From the NCBI GenBank assembly GCA_948567375.1, contig OX419756.1, forward strand, positions 66,354,333 through 66,418,332: 64,000 bases of DNA. Direction: 5' to 3'. The translations under genes and the position numbers were made by a program. Origin of the DNA: Lunularia cruciata (Eukaryota; Streptophyta; Marchantiopsida; Lunulariales; Lunulariaceae). Positions 43,087 to 52,668 of this stretch are shown piece by piece. Each line of letters opens with the position of its first letter. Position 1 is the stretch's first letter. Below the pieces are notes generated by a model. That model saw nothing but the letters and a program-made list of their open reading frames with translations, did not search any database and had not been told where the DNA came from.

Positions 43087-46000
43087 TTAGTGTCTAAACT
43101 TCTTGAGACCAAAGATCACTGCCAACCCTTCTCTCTCTGTGACAGAGTAGTTCTTCTCTGCTGAAACCATCTGCCTACTAGCATAAGCTATTGGATGATC
43201 ATGCCCATCTTGGTCTAATTGACTAAGAGTGCATCCTATAGCTACATTAGAAGCATCAGTGTAGAGGATGAAAGGCTTACTCCAATCAAGTTTAGCAAGA
43301 ATTGGAGCTACAACAAGGGATTGCTTCAGCTCCTCAAAAGCTTTGAGAGCCTCCTTGTCTTCCAAAATCACCATGTAATCTACACCCTTCTTCATGTAGA
43401 TGGTCAATGCATAAGCCTTGTTGGAAAATGAGAAGATGAACCTCCTATAGTACCCAACCATTCCCAAGAATTGGCGTAACTTTGTCAAGCTTGAAGGGAA
43501 TGGAAGGTCTGAGATTTTCCTCACCTTCTCAGGATCAACTGCTATTCCATCCTTGGAGATGATGTGCCCCAAAAGTAGACCTTCTTCACATCCAAAAATG
43601 CACTTCTCTGGGTTGAGTGATGCATTTGCCTCATCCAAGCGTTGCAAGACTTTGATTAGGTGCTCAAAGTGCTCCTCCTTGCTCCCATAGACACAAAAGT
43701 CATCAATGAAATCTCTCACAAATTTCCCAATGAAAGGTTCAAATACCTTGTTCATGAACCGTTGGAATGTGGCTGGAGCATTGCAAAGCCCAAAAGGCAT
43801 GACCTTGAAAGCGTAAGTTCCCCAAGGTGTGGTGAATGTGGTGAGTTGTTGATGCTCTGGTGCAATCTTTATTTGGTTATATCCACTATAACCATCTCCA
43901 AAACTGTACCTCTCATGACCTGCAACCTCCTCCAAGATCTCATCAATGAATGGCAATGGGTAGTAGTCCTTCTTGGTAACAGCATTAAGCTTCTTGTAAT
44001 CCACACATACCCGAAGCTTGCCATTCTTTTTCTTCACAATGACAATTGGAGACACCCATTCTGAATTCTCTACCTCAAAGATAAATCCAGCCTCCTTGAG
44101 CTTATCAATCTCCTCCTTCACAACCAAAGATATTGGTGGGCTAATGCGACGTTGCTTTTGGCGGATTGGTCTTGCATGTGACTCCACCTCTATCTTGTGC
44201 TCCTCCAAGGTGACTTCCTTCAAATCCTTGTAACTAAAAGCAAACACATGGATGAACTTGCGGAAAATCTCCTCAAATCTCACCTTCTCCTCCTTGGTAA
44301 CATTTGGGCCATACTTGAGGGTAGATAACCTTCTCTCTACCTCCTCAAGTGTCAATGGTGATTTATCTGGGTCCTTCAAAACCTCTGGCTTAGGTGCAAA
44401 ATCCATAGCACACAAGGGATACACATCTGAATCAGATTCAGATTCATCTTCCTCCGTGGAAGTCTCCTCTTCCATGCTTGTGTCCACCCCTGAAGCTCCT
44501 TCTTCAGAATCTGATTCCCAATAATTAGAAGATGGGGTATCTGAATGTGAAGTGTTGGTGGTGTTAGTCACAGGAACAGTGACTCTATGGTTTGATGGCC
44601 CAATCCTCAAGTACCCTTTGTGCCATCGATCAGTTGTGCGTGCTGCTCTCAACCATGGCCTCCCAAGAAGTAAGTCATAGCTTGAATCCTTCAAGACTTG
44701 GAAAGTCATGAGATTTTGAACTCCCATAACTGAAACTACCACCTTATCCATCACCCCTACTGGTCGAACTTGTTGCTTGTTTGCCATGCTCACCACAAAT
44801 GTTGAAGGTCTTGAGGGTATCATACCCAACTTCTTCATCAACCTTTCTGACATGGCATTCACTGCTGATCCTCCATCAACCAATGCATCCTTGATGTTGT
44901 GACCATTCACTCTCACATCAATCTTGGAGGCATATTCACAAGCCTCCCATGGTGCTGGCTTGGCATCCACCACCCCCATTGATATGGGAACTTTTGCCTT
45001 CTTCTTCTTTTTGCTCCTTGTAGAACTCAAACCACCTCTAAGCTCCTTTCTCAAGGTAGGGTTCAAAGTAATTAATTGGCCCACTGTGATGTTAGCCTTG
45101 TGACTACCAACATCCTCCAACACATTGTAGTTCCATTGTTGCTTTGAGATCAAGAAGTCCTCCATCCCCAACTTCTTCCTTGGAGTCTTTGTTGTTGATG
45201 GTGTTGAGGTGCGAGTGCTCCTAGTAGACATAGGAGTATCCTTGCTTGAAGTAAATCCTTGAGAAGAGTGAACATCCTCTGCAAAACGAGCTCTCTTCTT
45301 CTCTTGTGCCAAAAGCTCCAAATTAAGACCCTTGGAGTTTGAGCACTCTCCCTTCTCATACTTGCTCTCAACCACATCTATGGATGCTATCCCCTTACCT
45401 TTGTTGGGATTAGGAGCCACTTGGGTTTCACTACCTCCCTCTTTCCCTCTATTGGCTCCCTCATAACCCCTTCCTCCATGGTAAGTGGAATTTGGGCAAT
45501 TCCTTTGGATATGGCCTCTTCCTCCACAACCAAAACAATTTCTATCATTGAAATTGTTGGCTGGTTGGCCTCCTCTATATGGATAGTTTCCATAACTCCT
45601 AGGTCCTCTCCCTACATTCTGATCCACCTCTCTCTTCTCCCATAGTTGCACCACATTGATCTTGAGATCCGCAAGTTGTTCTGTGATGGTTTGGAGTGGA
45701 TCTTTTGGTGGAGGTGCAAGAACTGGAGCAACTACTACTTGTGGTGCAACCCTTGTCACCAAAGTATCAGAAGTTCCACCATACTTGTAGCCTTGAGGAG
45801 GATGCACAACCTCCTTCACCACCAAATCACTCTCATCTCCTTCCAAACTCTCCTCCATACGAATTGCGATCTTGATAGCTTCAACCTTGGAAGAAGGTTT
45901 CTCATATCTCACCTTGCTTCTAATTTGTGGTCTCAATCCTCCCACAAAATTCTTGGTGAGCATAGCCCCTATGCCAATCATTGTAGTCTCCACATCATCC

Positions 46001-46380
46001 CCACCCTTCCTCAACACTATGCGAAATCTGGACTCCAACTTTTCCACTCTTTCCACATAGACCCTCACTTTCTCTCCATCTCCTTGCTTGAGAAATGTAA
46101 CCTCACTCATCAATCTCTCATAACTCTCATCAGGAAGAAAGTTCTCAATGAGTGCTGAAGTCAAAGTCTCCCAAGACTCCTCTTCCCCCTCTCTCCTCTC
46201 TCTCTTTTGGTATTCTGACTCATACCATGTAAGTGCTGCATCCTCAAAGAAATCTGGTAATAATGAGGCCCACTCATTCTTTCTCCTCTCATTGTTTCCT
46301 ATGCAAGCTCTCTTGAAGTCTCTCACAAAGGCCTCCACATCTTCTCCATCCTTGCCAAAGAAAACCGGAAGTTTCCCCAT
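43087..46380 (-). CDS. N1 Gag-protease-RT-RNase H polyprotein (stopped early by TAA)
   Basis: The start is ATG at 46378-46380, MGKLPVFFGKDGEDVEAF. Gag core (ALTWYESEYQKR, VTFLKQGDGEKVRVYVERVE), then a zinc knuckle CFGCGGRGHIQRNC (about 45499-45540). The protease motif is DGGSAVNAM (44851-44882), a DGG form in place of DSG that many plant gypsy elements use. An acidic spacer (SDSEEGASGVDTSMEEETST) follows. RT has VCVDYKKLNAV, FGDGYSGYNQIKIAPEH, MPFGLCNAPATFQRFMN and catalytic FIDDF (about 43697-43711). RNase H starts ILYTDASNVAIG and ends at KKFRH, where TAA (43087-43089) stops it in mid-domain with the frame open beyond. That stop is the only break I see in its gag-pol. Confidence 0.93.
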   Translation of the reverse strand: MGKLPVFFGKDGEDVEAFVRDFKRACIGNNERRKNEWASLLPDFFEDAALTWYESEYQKRERREGEEESWETLTSALIENFLPDESYERLMSEVTFLKQGDGEKVRVYVERVEKLESRFRIVLRKGGDDVETTMIGIGAMLTKNFVGGLRPQIRSKVRYEKPSSKVEAIKIAIRMEESLEGDESDLVVKEVVHPPQGYKYGGTSDTLVTRVAPQVVVAPVLAPPPKDPLQTITEQLADLKINVVQLWEKREVDQNVGRGPRSYGNYPYRGGQPANNFNDRNCFGCGGRGHIQRNCPNSTYHGGRGYEGANRGKEGGSETQVAPNPNKGKGIASIDVVESKYEKGECSNSKGLNLELLAQEKKRARFAEDVHSSQGFTSSKDTPMSTRSTRTSTPSTTKTPRKKLGMEDFLISKQQWNYNVLEDVGSHKANITVGQLITLNPTLRKELRGGLSSTRSKKKKKAKVPISMGVVDAKPAPWEACEYASKIDVRVNGHNIKDALVDGGSAVNAMSERLMKKLGMIPSRPSTFVVSMANKQQVRPVGVMDKVVVSVMGVQNLMTFQVLKDSSYDLLLGRPWLRAARTTDRWHKGYLRIGPSNHRVTVPVTNTTNTSHSDTPSSNYWESDSEEGASGVDTSMEEETSTEEDESESDSDVYPLCAMDFAPKPEVLKDPDKSPLTLEEVERRLSTLKYGPNVTKEEKVRFEEIFRKFIHVFAFSYKDLKEVTLEEHKIEVESHARPIRQKQRRISPPISLVVKEEIDKLKEAGFIFEVENSEWVSPIVIVKKKNGKLRVCVDYKKLNAVTKKDYYPLPFIDEILEEVAGHERYSFGDGYSGYNQIKIAPEHQQLTTFTTPWGTYAFKVMPFGLCNAPATFQRFMNKVFEPFIGKFVRDFIDDFCVYGSKEEHFEHLIKVLQRLDEANASLNPEKCIFGCEEGLLLGHIISKDGIAVDPEKVRKISDLPFPSSLTKLRQFLGMVGYYRRFIFSFSNKAYALTIYMKKGVDYMVILEDKEALKAFEELKQSLVVAPILAKLDWSKPFILYTDASNVAIGCTLSQLDQDGHDHPIAYASRQMVSAEKNYSVTEREGLAVIFGLKKFRH

Positions 46381-46620
46381 CTTAACCCCTCACTATCTTT
46401 CTTTTCTCTAAATTTTTTTTTTTTTTTCTCTTTTCTTTTCTCTCACTCTATTACTAATAGAGTATATACATGACTAACACCATCTGAGAATAATCCACTC
46501 TAGGGAACACAAAAGGTTCAGGTTGCTCCAAGATTTCTATAGCAACATCAAATCCTAGAGTGCATATTAATCTAACTCTCATGGATAGTTTATCCATAAG
46601 TTGAAAGATTATCTCCATCA
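46381..46620 (-). other. N1 spacer between zinc-knuckle ORF and gag
   Basis: No gene is visible. It contains a T-run at about 46410-46430 (A-run in the sense direction), just before the gag ATG. Confidence 0.6.
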
Positions 46621-47157
46621 CTAATCTTGAGAACTAGCTGATGAAGGTGGTAGTATTTCTGTAGCTGTACTAAGACTCTCTCCAAGATCCTTCACCAAAG
46701 TTTCCAAAAGTGCTTTTACTCCACTACACTCATGTCCTTTTGGAAGTCCTTCAACTCCACAAACCTCACACAACTCCTTGGTCTTAGATCTTCTCCCTCC
46801 CAATCTTGGTGAAGAAGGTCCAACATGCAAACCCAAGTCAAGTAAGCCTCTCCTTTCCCTCAATCTCTTGCTCTCAAAGGTCAATGGACATGAACTTGCC
46901 TTATGTCCCTTCTCTCCACATAGAAAACACTTAGACTCACTCTTTCCTCCAAGTGGTGTAGGTTTTTGGATCCTCTCAACACTCTCTTCAAATTCTATTG
47001 TAAACTCTCTTTTCCTCAAATCCACCCCTACAATCACCTCAAACCCTTGGGGAACCTTGCATAATCTCAATTTCCACTCTTGATGACCCTCCATGTTCCC
47101 AAAGATGAATCTAAACACTCAAACATGCTTTTTGTTGATCTCAAACTTCTCATGCAT
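46621..47157 (-). pseudogene. Extra zinc-knuckle ORF upstream of N1 gag
   Basis: This minus-strand ORF of 178 codons starts MHEKFEINKKHV (ATG at 47155-47157) and has one TGA near 47119-47121. The rest (FRFIFGNMEGHQEWKLRLC ...) is open to 46621. It has a CCHC knuckle, CFLCGEKGHKASSC, and a second Cys-rich motif, CEVCGVEGLPKGHEC, and ends in a Ser-rich tail. The part around KVPQGFEVIVGVDLRKREF is reminiscent of zinc-knuckle nucleic-acid-binding proteins in plant retroelements, but I cannot name it. It sits between the primer-binding site and gag, as an extra ORF does in some Tat/Ogre-type elements. It is not part of the gag frame. Confidence 0.6.
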
Positions 47158-47932
47158 GAGATCTCCACTCTGCAGAATTGACCCTTCCTCACAATGTCAC
47201 TCAAATCTCCCAACGAATATGTCACAGTCCTCTGAAATTTTCCACACTTGATCACAACTCTAGGGCGTCCCTCCCTGCAAAATTTTAGATCTTTTCATCG
47301 AGCCATTTGGCCTAGACACCTTTCTATTCAGCACCCATATTTCAGATTTGGTCTGAAAACCACCCCCCTCACTTCAAAAACTCATAACGCACTGCGCAAA
47401 AATGATCTCTCTCTAAGTTTTGTGGCACCAGGTAGGATACAATGCACTGAATTTTCTTGGAAATTTTCAGGACAATTCACTAAAAATTGAAGAAATGGCA
47501 GACTCTGTACAATTTTCCAGAGAGCATGCAGTTGCGGGAGCACTTTACCCTATCAACTTTCAAAAATTCTAGCCCAGTGCGCATAGAAGCTCTCTCAATA
47601 ATTTCAAGTGTGCTAACTGAAAGATAACCCAAGCTATCATGTGTAGAAATCTCAAGTCCAGATCTCAAACTTGAGATTTTGCCCAAAATCACCTTAATCC
47701 CCAAAATCTGCAATCCACCTCACACAATCTCTCCAATTCCTCTCATGTGTACAAGATGTACAAAATCACCTCAAAGACATCATAATGAACTACAGGGTAT
47801 ACAAATGGATCTTGGTTCTCTAACATAAGTTCAGCCCTCTCCTCTCCTAATGTTCTCTCCAAGTGAGCTCTCATAGCCTCCTTCTGCCTAATGTAGAATT
47901 GGACGCGGAACATTATCTTACCTTCTAGAGAG
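47158..47932 (-). other. N1 leader
   Basis: Between the primer-binding site and the small ORF I see no supported coding region; short open stretches on both strands have no recognisable domain. Confidence 0.6.
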
Positions 47933-47950
47933 GTCCCGGCAACGGAACCA
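47933..47950 (-). promoter_or_regulatory. Primer-binding site of N1
   Basis: Minus-strand TGGTTCCGTTGCCGGGAC lies four bases inside the 5' LTR. It resembles the tRNA-Asp-type site TGGCGCCGTTGCCGGGGA, differing mainly at positions 4-5 and at the end, so the primer may be a different tRNA. Confidence 0.7.
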
Positions 47951-47954
47951 AAAA

Positions 47955-48633
47955 TGTGAGCCGGCCTGTCTCTCACTCAGGATGAACCTCTGATGGCTAT
48001 TATGGTAGCGCACCATGGACTAAGAAGGCAAGGAACCCCAACTCCATCATACTCCTCCAAGGCTAACACTCCAAGACTCAAGACATTGCTCACTAGAGAA
48101 CTCAATGAGAGAGAGATAGTTGCAAATGAAAGGATGATGAGTACCTCCTCACCCCTTGTTTATATACTTGTGAAATAGTTACGTACCAAAGTTACTATTT
48201 ACCGTAGTAACTCAAGTTACTAGACTAAAAGTCAAGTAAAGTCAAAAAGTAGAAAGGAATATCCATTCACATGGGCATATTCCCCTTATCTTGACCCAAC
48301 CACTAAAGCAAGGATTCCTTCACATGGGCTATCCTTGGACTAAGGAAGAATCCAAAACAAAAAGGCTTGCGGGCCCAAGAGTTCTCAACTCTTTCCCCAA
48401 AGCCAAACACCTAGGAATAATACCAAGTCAACACACTAAAATCCAAAATAGTGGTGCTCATCTTTTCTACTTCCTCTAAAGTAAGGTCCCATCTATCTTA
48501 GCTATGACTAACTTTAGCTAACCATGACTAATATAGAACCATCTTTTATCTCTATATAAATAATATCTCTTAAGTACTTGTAATACCAAGCTAAATATCA
48601 CAATACCACACACATGCACAAATGGGTGTTACA
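47955..48633 (-). repeat. 5' LTR of N1 (679 bp)
   Basis: This is the promoter-bearing LTR of N1, nearly identical to 40827-41505. A TATATAAA box is at 48159-48166 on the minus strand, predicting a transcript start about 30 bp further (near 48130). Confidence 0.93.
48159..48166 (-). promoter_or_regulatory. TATA box of N1 5' LTR
   Basis: TATATAAA on the minus strand, about 470 bp into the LTR, with no other good candidate in the sense direction. Confidence 0.55.
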
Positions 48634-48637
48634 GTTC

Positions 48638-49543
48638 CTGGATCGAGTTCTTAGTCATTTTGGTGCACCAGCTGAGGTTTTGACTGATCAGGGTACAGAG
48701 TTCTTGGGAGAGTTTCAGGTCTTGTGTGACAAGGCTTTGATTGATCATCGTACTACATCCAGAGATCACCCTGAGGCAGATGGCTTAGCAGAGAGAGTGG
48801 TTCAGACGGTGAAGAGAGGATTGCGAAAGTATGGTTTGCAGAGAGGCCACTTGGGAGATTGGGATCTCCAGTTACCTTGGTTGGCCATGGGCTATCGGTT
48901 CAGTCGGCAAGCCTCCTTAGCATCCTTCTCTCCATACTTTCTACTCTATGGATGAGATCCAGATTTACCTGTAGCCATTCGTCGAGATGCTACTGTAGTT
49001 TTGGACTTGGATGACCCCGATGTATGGATGAGCGCATGTTCTCACCGGGCAGAGATCTTTCGGAGAGTGATGCCGATGGCCTTTGAGAACTTGGCGATTG
49101 CTCAGCATAGAGATACTTTACGCTATGCTACCATTCGAGGAGGAGGTTATAGACCCTCGATCCGTCGATTTCATCCTGGCGACTATGTATATCTACAGCA
49201 GACAGCACCGATGACACTTGATGTTTCTACAGGCCGCACTATCTTGAGAGTGCACGAGGTTTTGCCATCTGGAGTCCTTGTGTTAGAAGGACGTGATGGT
49301 GTTGTTTGGAAGGATCATGTGCGCAATTGTGCGCCATGCCACCTTCCAAACATTGATGGTACTATGGACCCAAGCTTGGCACTTGTACGTGCAGGCTTGA
49401 GGTGTATGTTATGTGGCTCTTCTCGTGGAGCTGCTACTATGTTAGTGTGTGATAGCTGTTCGAGAGGATGGCATATGGCATGTATGACTCCTCCCCTCAC
49501 GGTGGTTCCTCAGGGACAGTGGTTATGTCCTAGATGTACTTGA
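48638..49543 (+). CDS. M2 integrase C-terminal half with PHD finger
   Basis: This continues the integrase interrupted by N1. The second catalytic Asp is in LTDQGTEF (48686-48688) and the Glu in GLAERVVQT (48791-48793). TGA at 48953-48955 follows SPYFLLYG; the same frame resumes at once (DPDLPVAI). A GPY-like/SH3-like stretch follows (YRPSIRRFHPGDYVYLQQ, ILRVHEVLPSGVLVLEG). The last 46 residues (49403-49540) are a Cys4-His-Cys3 PHD finger where chromoviruses carry a chromodomain. The gene ends at 49541-49543. Damage is limited to the TGA and N1. Confidence 0.9.
49403..49540 (+). other. PHD finger at the end of the M2 integrase
   Basis: The spacing is C-x2-C-x11-C-x2-C-x4-H-x2-C-x14-C-x2-C, with the conserved Trp two residues before the sixth Cys-pair position (GQWLCPRC). 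This matches the PHD class of zinc fingers, which typically read histone H3 tails. All eight zinc ligands are present. Confidence 0.88.
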
Positions 49544-49681
49544 CCTGTAGCTAGTTCATTCTTTATATGGTATAGATTGCAGACAGGCGACTAACGATGG
49601 GGCTCCATAGCACCCGGCCTCCTGATCTTTGCCCATTAGAGTAGATGGCTATCTGGAGTTAGAGGGACCTAACCGCCAGCT

Positions 49682-49688
49682 AGGGGGG
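49682..49688 (+). promoter_or_regulatory. Candidate polypurine tract of M2
   Basis: AGGGGGG followed by cgat and TGTGGCAC. It is the only strong purine run near the 3' end, but it lies 110 bp before the LTR-like start at 49800, directly ahead of the 105-bp repeat. Confidence 0.5.
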
Positions 49689-49692
49689 CGAT

Positions 49693-49797
49693 TGTGGCAC
49701 TTTAGAGTCTATGTATGACTTATGTGTGAGTTGTGCTTTTATAGTGTATGATGTTGACAGCGATGTATGTTGTGTAGCAATGTATATACGCACGACA
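49693..49797 (+). repeat. 105-bp direct repeat X, first copy
   Basis: It starts TGTGGCACTTTAG and ends CGCACGACA, and is almost identical to 50250-50354. It contains TATATA at 49783-49788, so transcription could start near 49800-49815, where the M-family LTR sequence begins. It may be the U3 of the family. Confidence 0.75.
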
Positions 49798-49799
49798 GC

Positions 49800-50249
49800 T
49801 GTCACGCCATTTGTAGTTCCGCATCTAGATGCTCGGACACTGGAGTTCCAGTGATGGTAGTTAGAGTTATTTTAGCTGTTTCTCAGGGACTACTTTCCGA
49901 CGGTTAGATTTTGTGTTCGGGGTACTGACTTCACGGTGGGGCCCACTGTCACTTTGCACCATTTGCACCGTCAAGTGTGCCGTCAGCGGGACCGTTAGGG
50001 TTTTAGGGCTAGCTCGAGTCCAGGGGGTATAGTTTCGAAGTGAGCTCCAGAGAGCTCACTTCTCTGATGTTGAGCCTTCGAGTTCCTGGCTATGGTGGAC
50101 AGAGGCCGGCGAGCGTCACCTGGATTCTCTATGCTTGAGTGGGTGTGGCTTGACTGTAATCAGTGCCCAGTTGTTGGCAGTTTATAGAGTGACAGATCAA
50201 GTACTGATCTGAGTTGAGTTGAGTTGAAAGTGTTAAGCAATCTGATTAT
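49800..50249 (+). repeat. Truncated M2 3' LTR-like segment (450 bp)
   Basis: It matches the first 440-450 bp of the 5' LTR (32651 onward) closely, then stops at 'aatctgatta', where the 5' LTR continues 'catcagagaag'. The remaining 0.9 kb of the LTR is absent. Confidence 0.85.
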
Positions 50250-50354
50250 TGTGGCACTTTAGAGTCTATGTATGACTTATGTGTGAGTTGTGCTTTTATA
50301 GTGTATGATGTTGACAGCGATGTATGTTGTGTAGCGATGTATATACGCACGACA
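50250..50354 (+). repeat. 105-bp direct repeat X, second copy, forming the right end of M2
   Basis: It repeats 49693-49797 with one or two differences, and ends exactly at the cact duplication. Confidence 0.75.
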
Positions 50355-50764
50355 CACTACAAGTTGGCAGCCATGGCTGAATGGAGTGACCTTGGACTAC
50401 AGATCAAGGTGTAGGAAAACATAGGAATTCGGAGGGTGAGTTGCTTTAAATGCTATCAAACAGAGTGTTTGCAAAGTGCTTTGGCTGATTTGGTGATCCA
50501 TTGCAATCTTAAGGCAAGCATTGTCTAGACTAGAACTGCTTGACTTGTCAAAGCTTGTGAGTTCCACTATTTGAAATTTCTATGAATAATGATTCCTAGA
50601 AGCGGATGTGTGGTATGAGTTTTGGCCAATGCCGATGGAAAAGCTCCATCCTAGGAGCTCAGTCCGGTCCATGTGAATGGTGTGCTTAAATGATATGTGT
50701 ACCAAGTTCTTGTTGGATTAGATAATTTGCTACCAAACTTTATTGATCACCTGGCCTAGCCTAC
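50355..50764 (+). other. Host sequence between M2 and unit F
   Basis: No gene is recognised. It joins in sequence to 32650 on the other side of M2, so it is probably more of the interior of D's element. Confidence 0.5.
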
Positions 50765-52663
50765 TGTGGTACCCATATTTTTCATTTTGGATGAGTTTTG
50801 AAGAAAAAGTGCCTTGCTGAAACCAAATTGAAATCAAATGGAGAAGAAATGAGTGGAAACGTGTGTTTTGATCAAGCTCAAGGGAGTAGACTTTGTGTTA
50901 GAGGAGAAGGACTTGGACTGGATCAAACCCAAAGAAGTTTACTTTGTATCAGAGGAGAAAAAAAAACTCAGATCAGACGTTGAAGGAGGGCAAACCCGAA
51001 GGAGAAATAGAAGTTGCAGGTTAGGATTCTTGCGGGGGCCATATCTCAATGCACACAAGTCCAAATCAAGTGTGCTATATTTCATTGGAACCGTCTAGTT
51101 CAGTGCTTTCCGTTGCCAGAAAAATCGCAAAGTTTGGAGCTCTCTAGAAGAAGTAACAAGCATTTGAAGTTTCTAGAGTAGATGTATTTTGGGTTACTAT
51201 CTTTGGGTCAATGTGACTTCGTACTTCGTACTTCGGATTTCAGGTTTACATGACTTTGGGTCTAAAGACTTTTCGTCAAGACTAAGATGACCGACTAAAT
51301 CCAAGGAAGTCAGACCTCGGAGTGCAGTGAAGGTGACTTTGGGAATCTTGCGGGAAGCATCAAAGGAAGTTAGAGTAGGGAAAGAAGATAGTTTGGATAC
51401 CCATGACTTCAATTTCAGTTCTGATTGAAGATGGAACATGAATTGAAGGAGAAGTAGCAGTAGCAAATAAACCTAAAGTGCAGGATCAAACAGTAAGTGT
51501 CTTTGGGTTAGTTACATGAGTGATTAGGGGAAACTGGGTTACAAATTGAAGGTGTAGATAGTGTATTCATGCTTTCAATTACAATTCTTGACAATGACAC
51601 AATAGAATTAGTAAAGTAATTGATAGTAGCTAGACCCAAAGTAAGAGAGATAGGAGTGCATGTGTCTTTGAATTTGACATTTGACAATTTAGAGAAGAGT
51701 GGGTTGGGACATAAGGAGTTAGATAAGTTACCCACTAATGGAATTTCAGATCAAGAAATAGAATTGCTAGATCTGGTAGAAGATGTAGGAGATATGAAAC
51801 CCAAAGACAGAGTAGTAGGAAATAATTTACTTCGGGTTTGGGTTTGAAAGCCGATGACGAAGTAGACATTGGATTGGATCAGTAACATTTTTGAGATTTG
51901 AAGAGGCAGATATGAAGAGGTGCATTGACATATCAGATCTGCAGGTTAGAAAAGTTGTTGTGGAACGGTATAGTTGTTAGAACTATTGATTTGTTCACTA
52001 TTTAAGAGTGGCATTTGCAGTATCATGTTGTTCAGTGCTCATAATTTCTGAGAATAGATAAAGCAAAGTGATGTGAAGCAGTGCTCGTCGCATGAGCTTG
52101 ATCTTTGCGTTTGTGTTTGTGAGTGTGTGAAGAAATTTGAAGTGCAAGTTAGTGTGCTTGTTGGATGTTGGATTCCACAGCCTTGATCTTCATTCTGTGT
52201 GTTTGATCTTGAGTGAAGTGCAATCGAAGCAATGCCTTGATAGATTTGAGAGGAATTGTAGTGTTGTTAGTATTATGCATTTGTGAGTGCAGTGCGAGGT
52301 TGATGTGAAGCAATTTTGATCAAGGAAGTTGTGCCTTCAATGGAGGGGTGGAACACAATTTTGAGACAAAGTCGTTTTGCAATGAAGTGCCATTTTCAGG
52401 AGAGCCTGAATCATCACAATCAAGATTGTTTGGAAAGAATTTATGGAGTTGTGATTAAGAAGTGTGAATTTGTGACAAGACTGCAAGTTAGCGCTTGTTA
52501 CTCTCTTTTGGGTGTGGTTTCTACTTGAGAGACTAAAGAAGAACTCAAGAAGAACTGAAATTGTTACTTTGCTTTGTATTTGGACATTTCTGACTTGTAT
52601 CTCTGCGGGAACAAACTTTACTTACTCGATTACCGCAAAAGTGATATTTGCCGGGTTGTCATA
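50765..52663 (+). mobile_element. Unit F: short (1899 bp) solo LTR of the giant-LTR family
   Basis: It starts TGTGGTACCCATATTT and ends GGTTGTCATA, with a perfect 5-bp TSD cctac (50760-50764 and 52664-52668). Sense direction is plus. Like unit E it lacks most of the coding region, and its first half resembles E rather than A-D. Confidence 0.87.
51600..51890 (+). pseudogene. C-terminal remnant of the LTR-borne coiled-coil gene in unit F
   Basis: It reads VREIGVHVSLNLTFDNLEKS, HKELDKLPTNGISDQEIELLDLVEDVG and MKPKDRVVG. This corresponds to the C-terminal tail in unit A (NQERELLDLVEDVGVMKPKDKVV). A frameshift precedes the final ADDEVDIGLDQ-like end. The N-terminal and coiled-coil parts are deleted. 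Confidence 0.6.
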
Positions 52664-52668
52664 CCTAC

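Larger units (their letters stand above)
40827..48633 (-). mobile_element. N1: young Ty3/gypsy element inserted in the M2 integrase
   Basis: N1 is 7807 bp, with 679-bp LTRs at 40827-41505 and 47955-48633 and gttc TSDs (40823-40826 and 48634-48637). It is transcribed on the minus strand: LTR, primer-binding site, small zinc-knuckle ORF, gag-pol, polypurine tract, LTR. Its gag-pol is one reading frame broken by a single TAA. The LTRs differ at three positions that I could see, all transitions (near 41213/48341, 41361/48501 and 41415/48544 respectively), so insertion was recent. RT with FGDGYSGYNQI and FIDDF and no chromodomain suggest a non-chromovirus (Tat/Athila-side) gypsy. Confidence 0.93.
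32651..50354 (+). mobile_element. M2: Ty3/gypsy retrotransposon with DNA methyltransferase and PHD finger
   Basis: M2 begins TGTCACGCC at 32651 and ends CACGACA at 50354. It is flanked by cact (32647-32650 and 50355-50358); a 5-bp acact is also possible. Joining the flanks gives one continuous host sequence. Order: 5' LTR, primer-binding site, Gag-protease, methyltransferase, RT, RNase H, integrase, PHD finger, polypurine tract, and an abnormal 3' end. N1 (40827-48633) splits the integrase. M2's own coding damage is small: two TGA stops (40005-40007 and 48953-48955), a 2-nt frame break near 38175, and two TAG codons that may be original. RT before integrase, the YIDD motif and the HHCC integrase place it in Ty3/gypsy. 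No chromodomain is present. Confidence 0.9.

Noticed and set aside
46410..46430. Poly(A) tail of a LINE
   Set aside because: It is a short T-run inside N1 between two of its ORFs, with no LINE coding sequence or TSDs.
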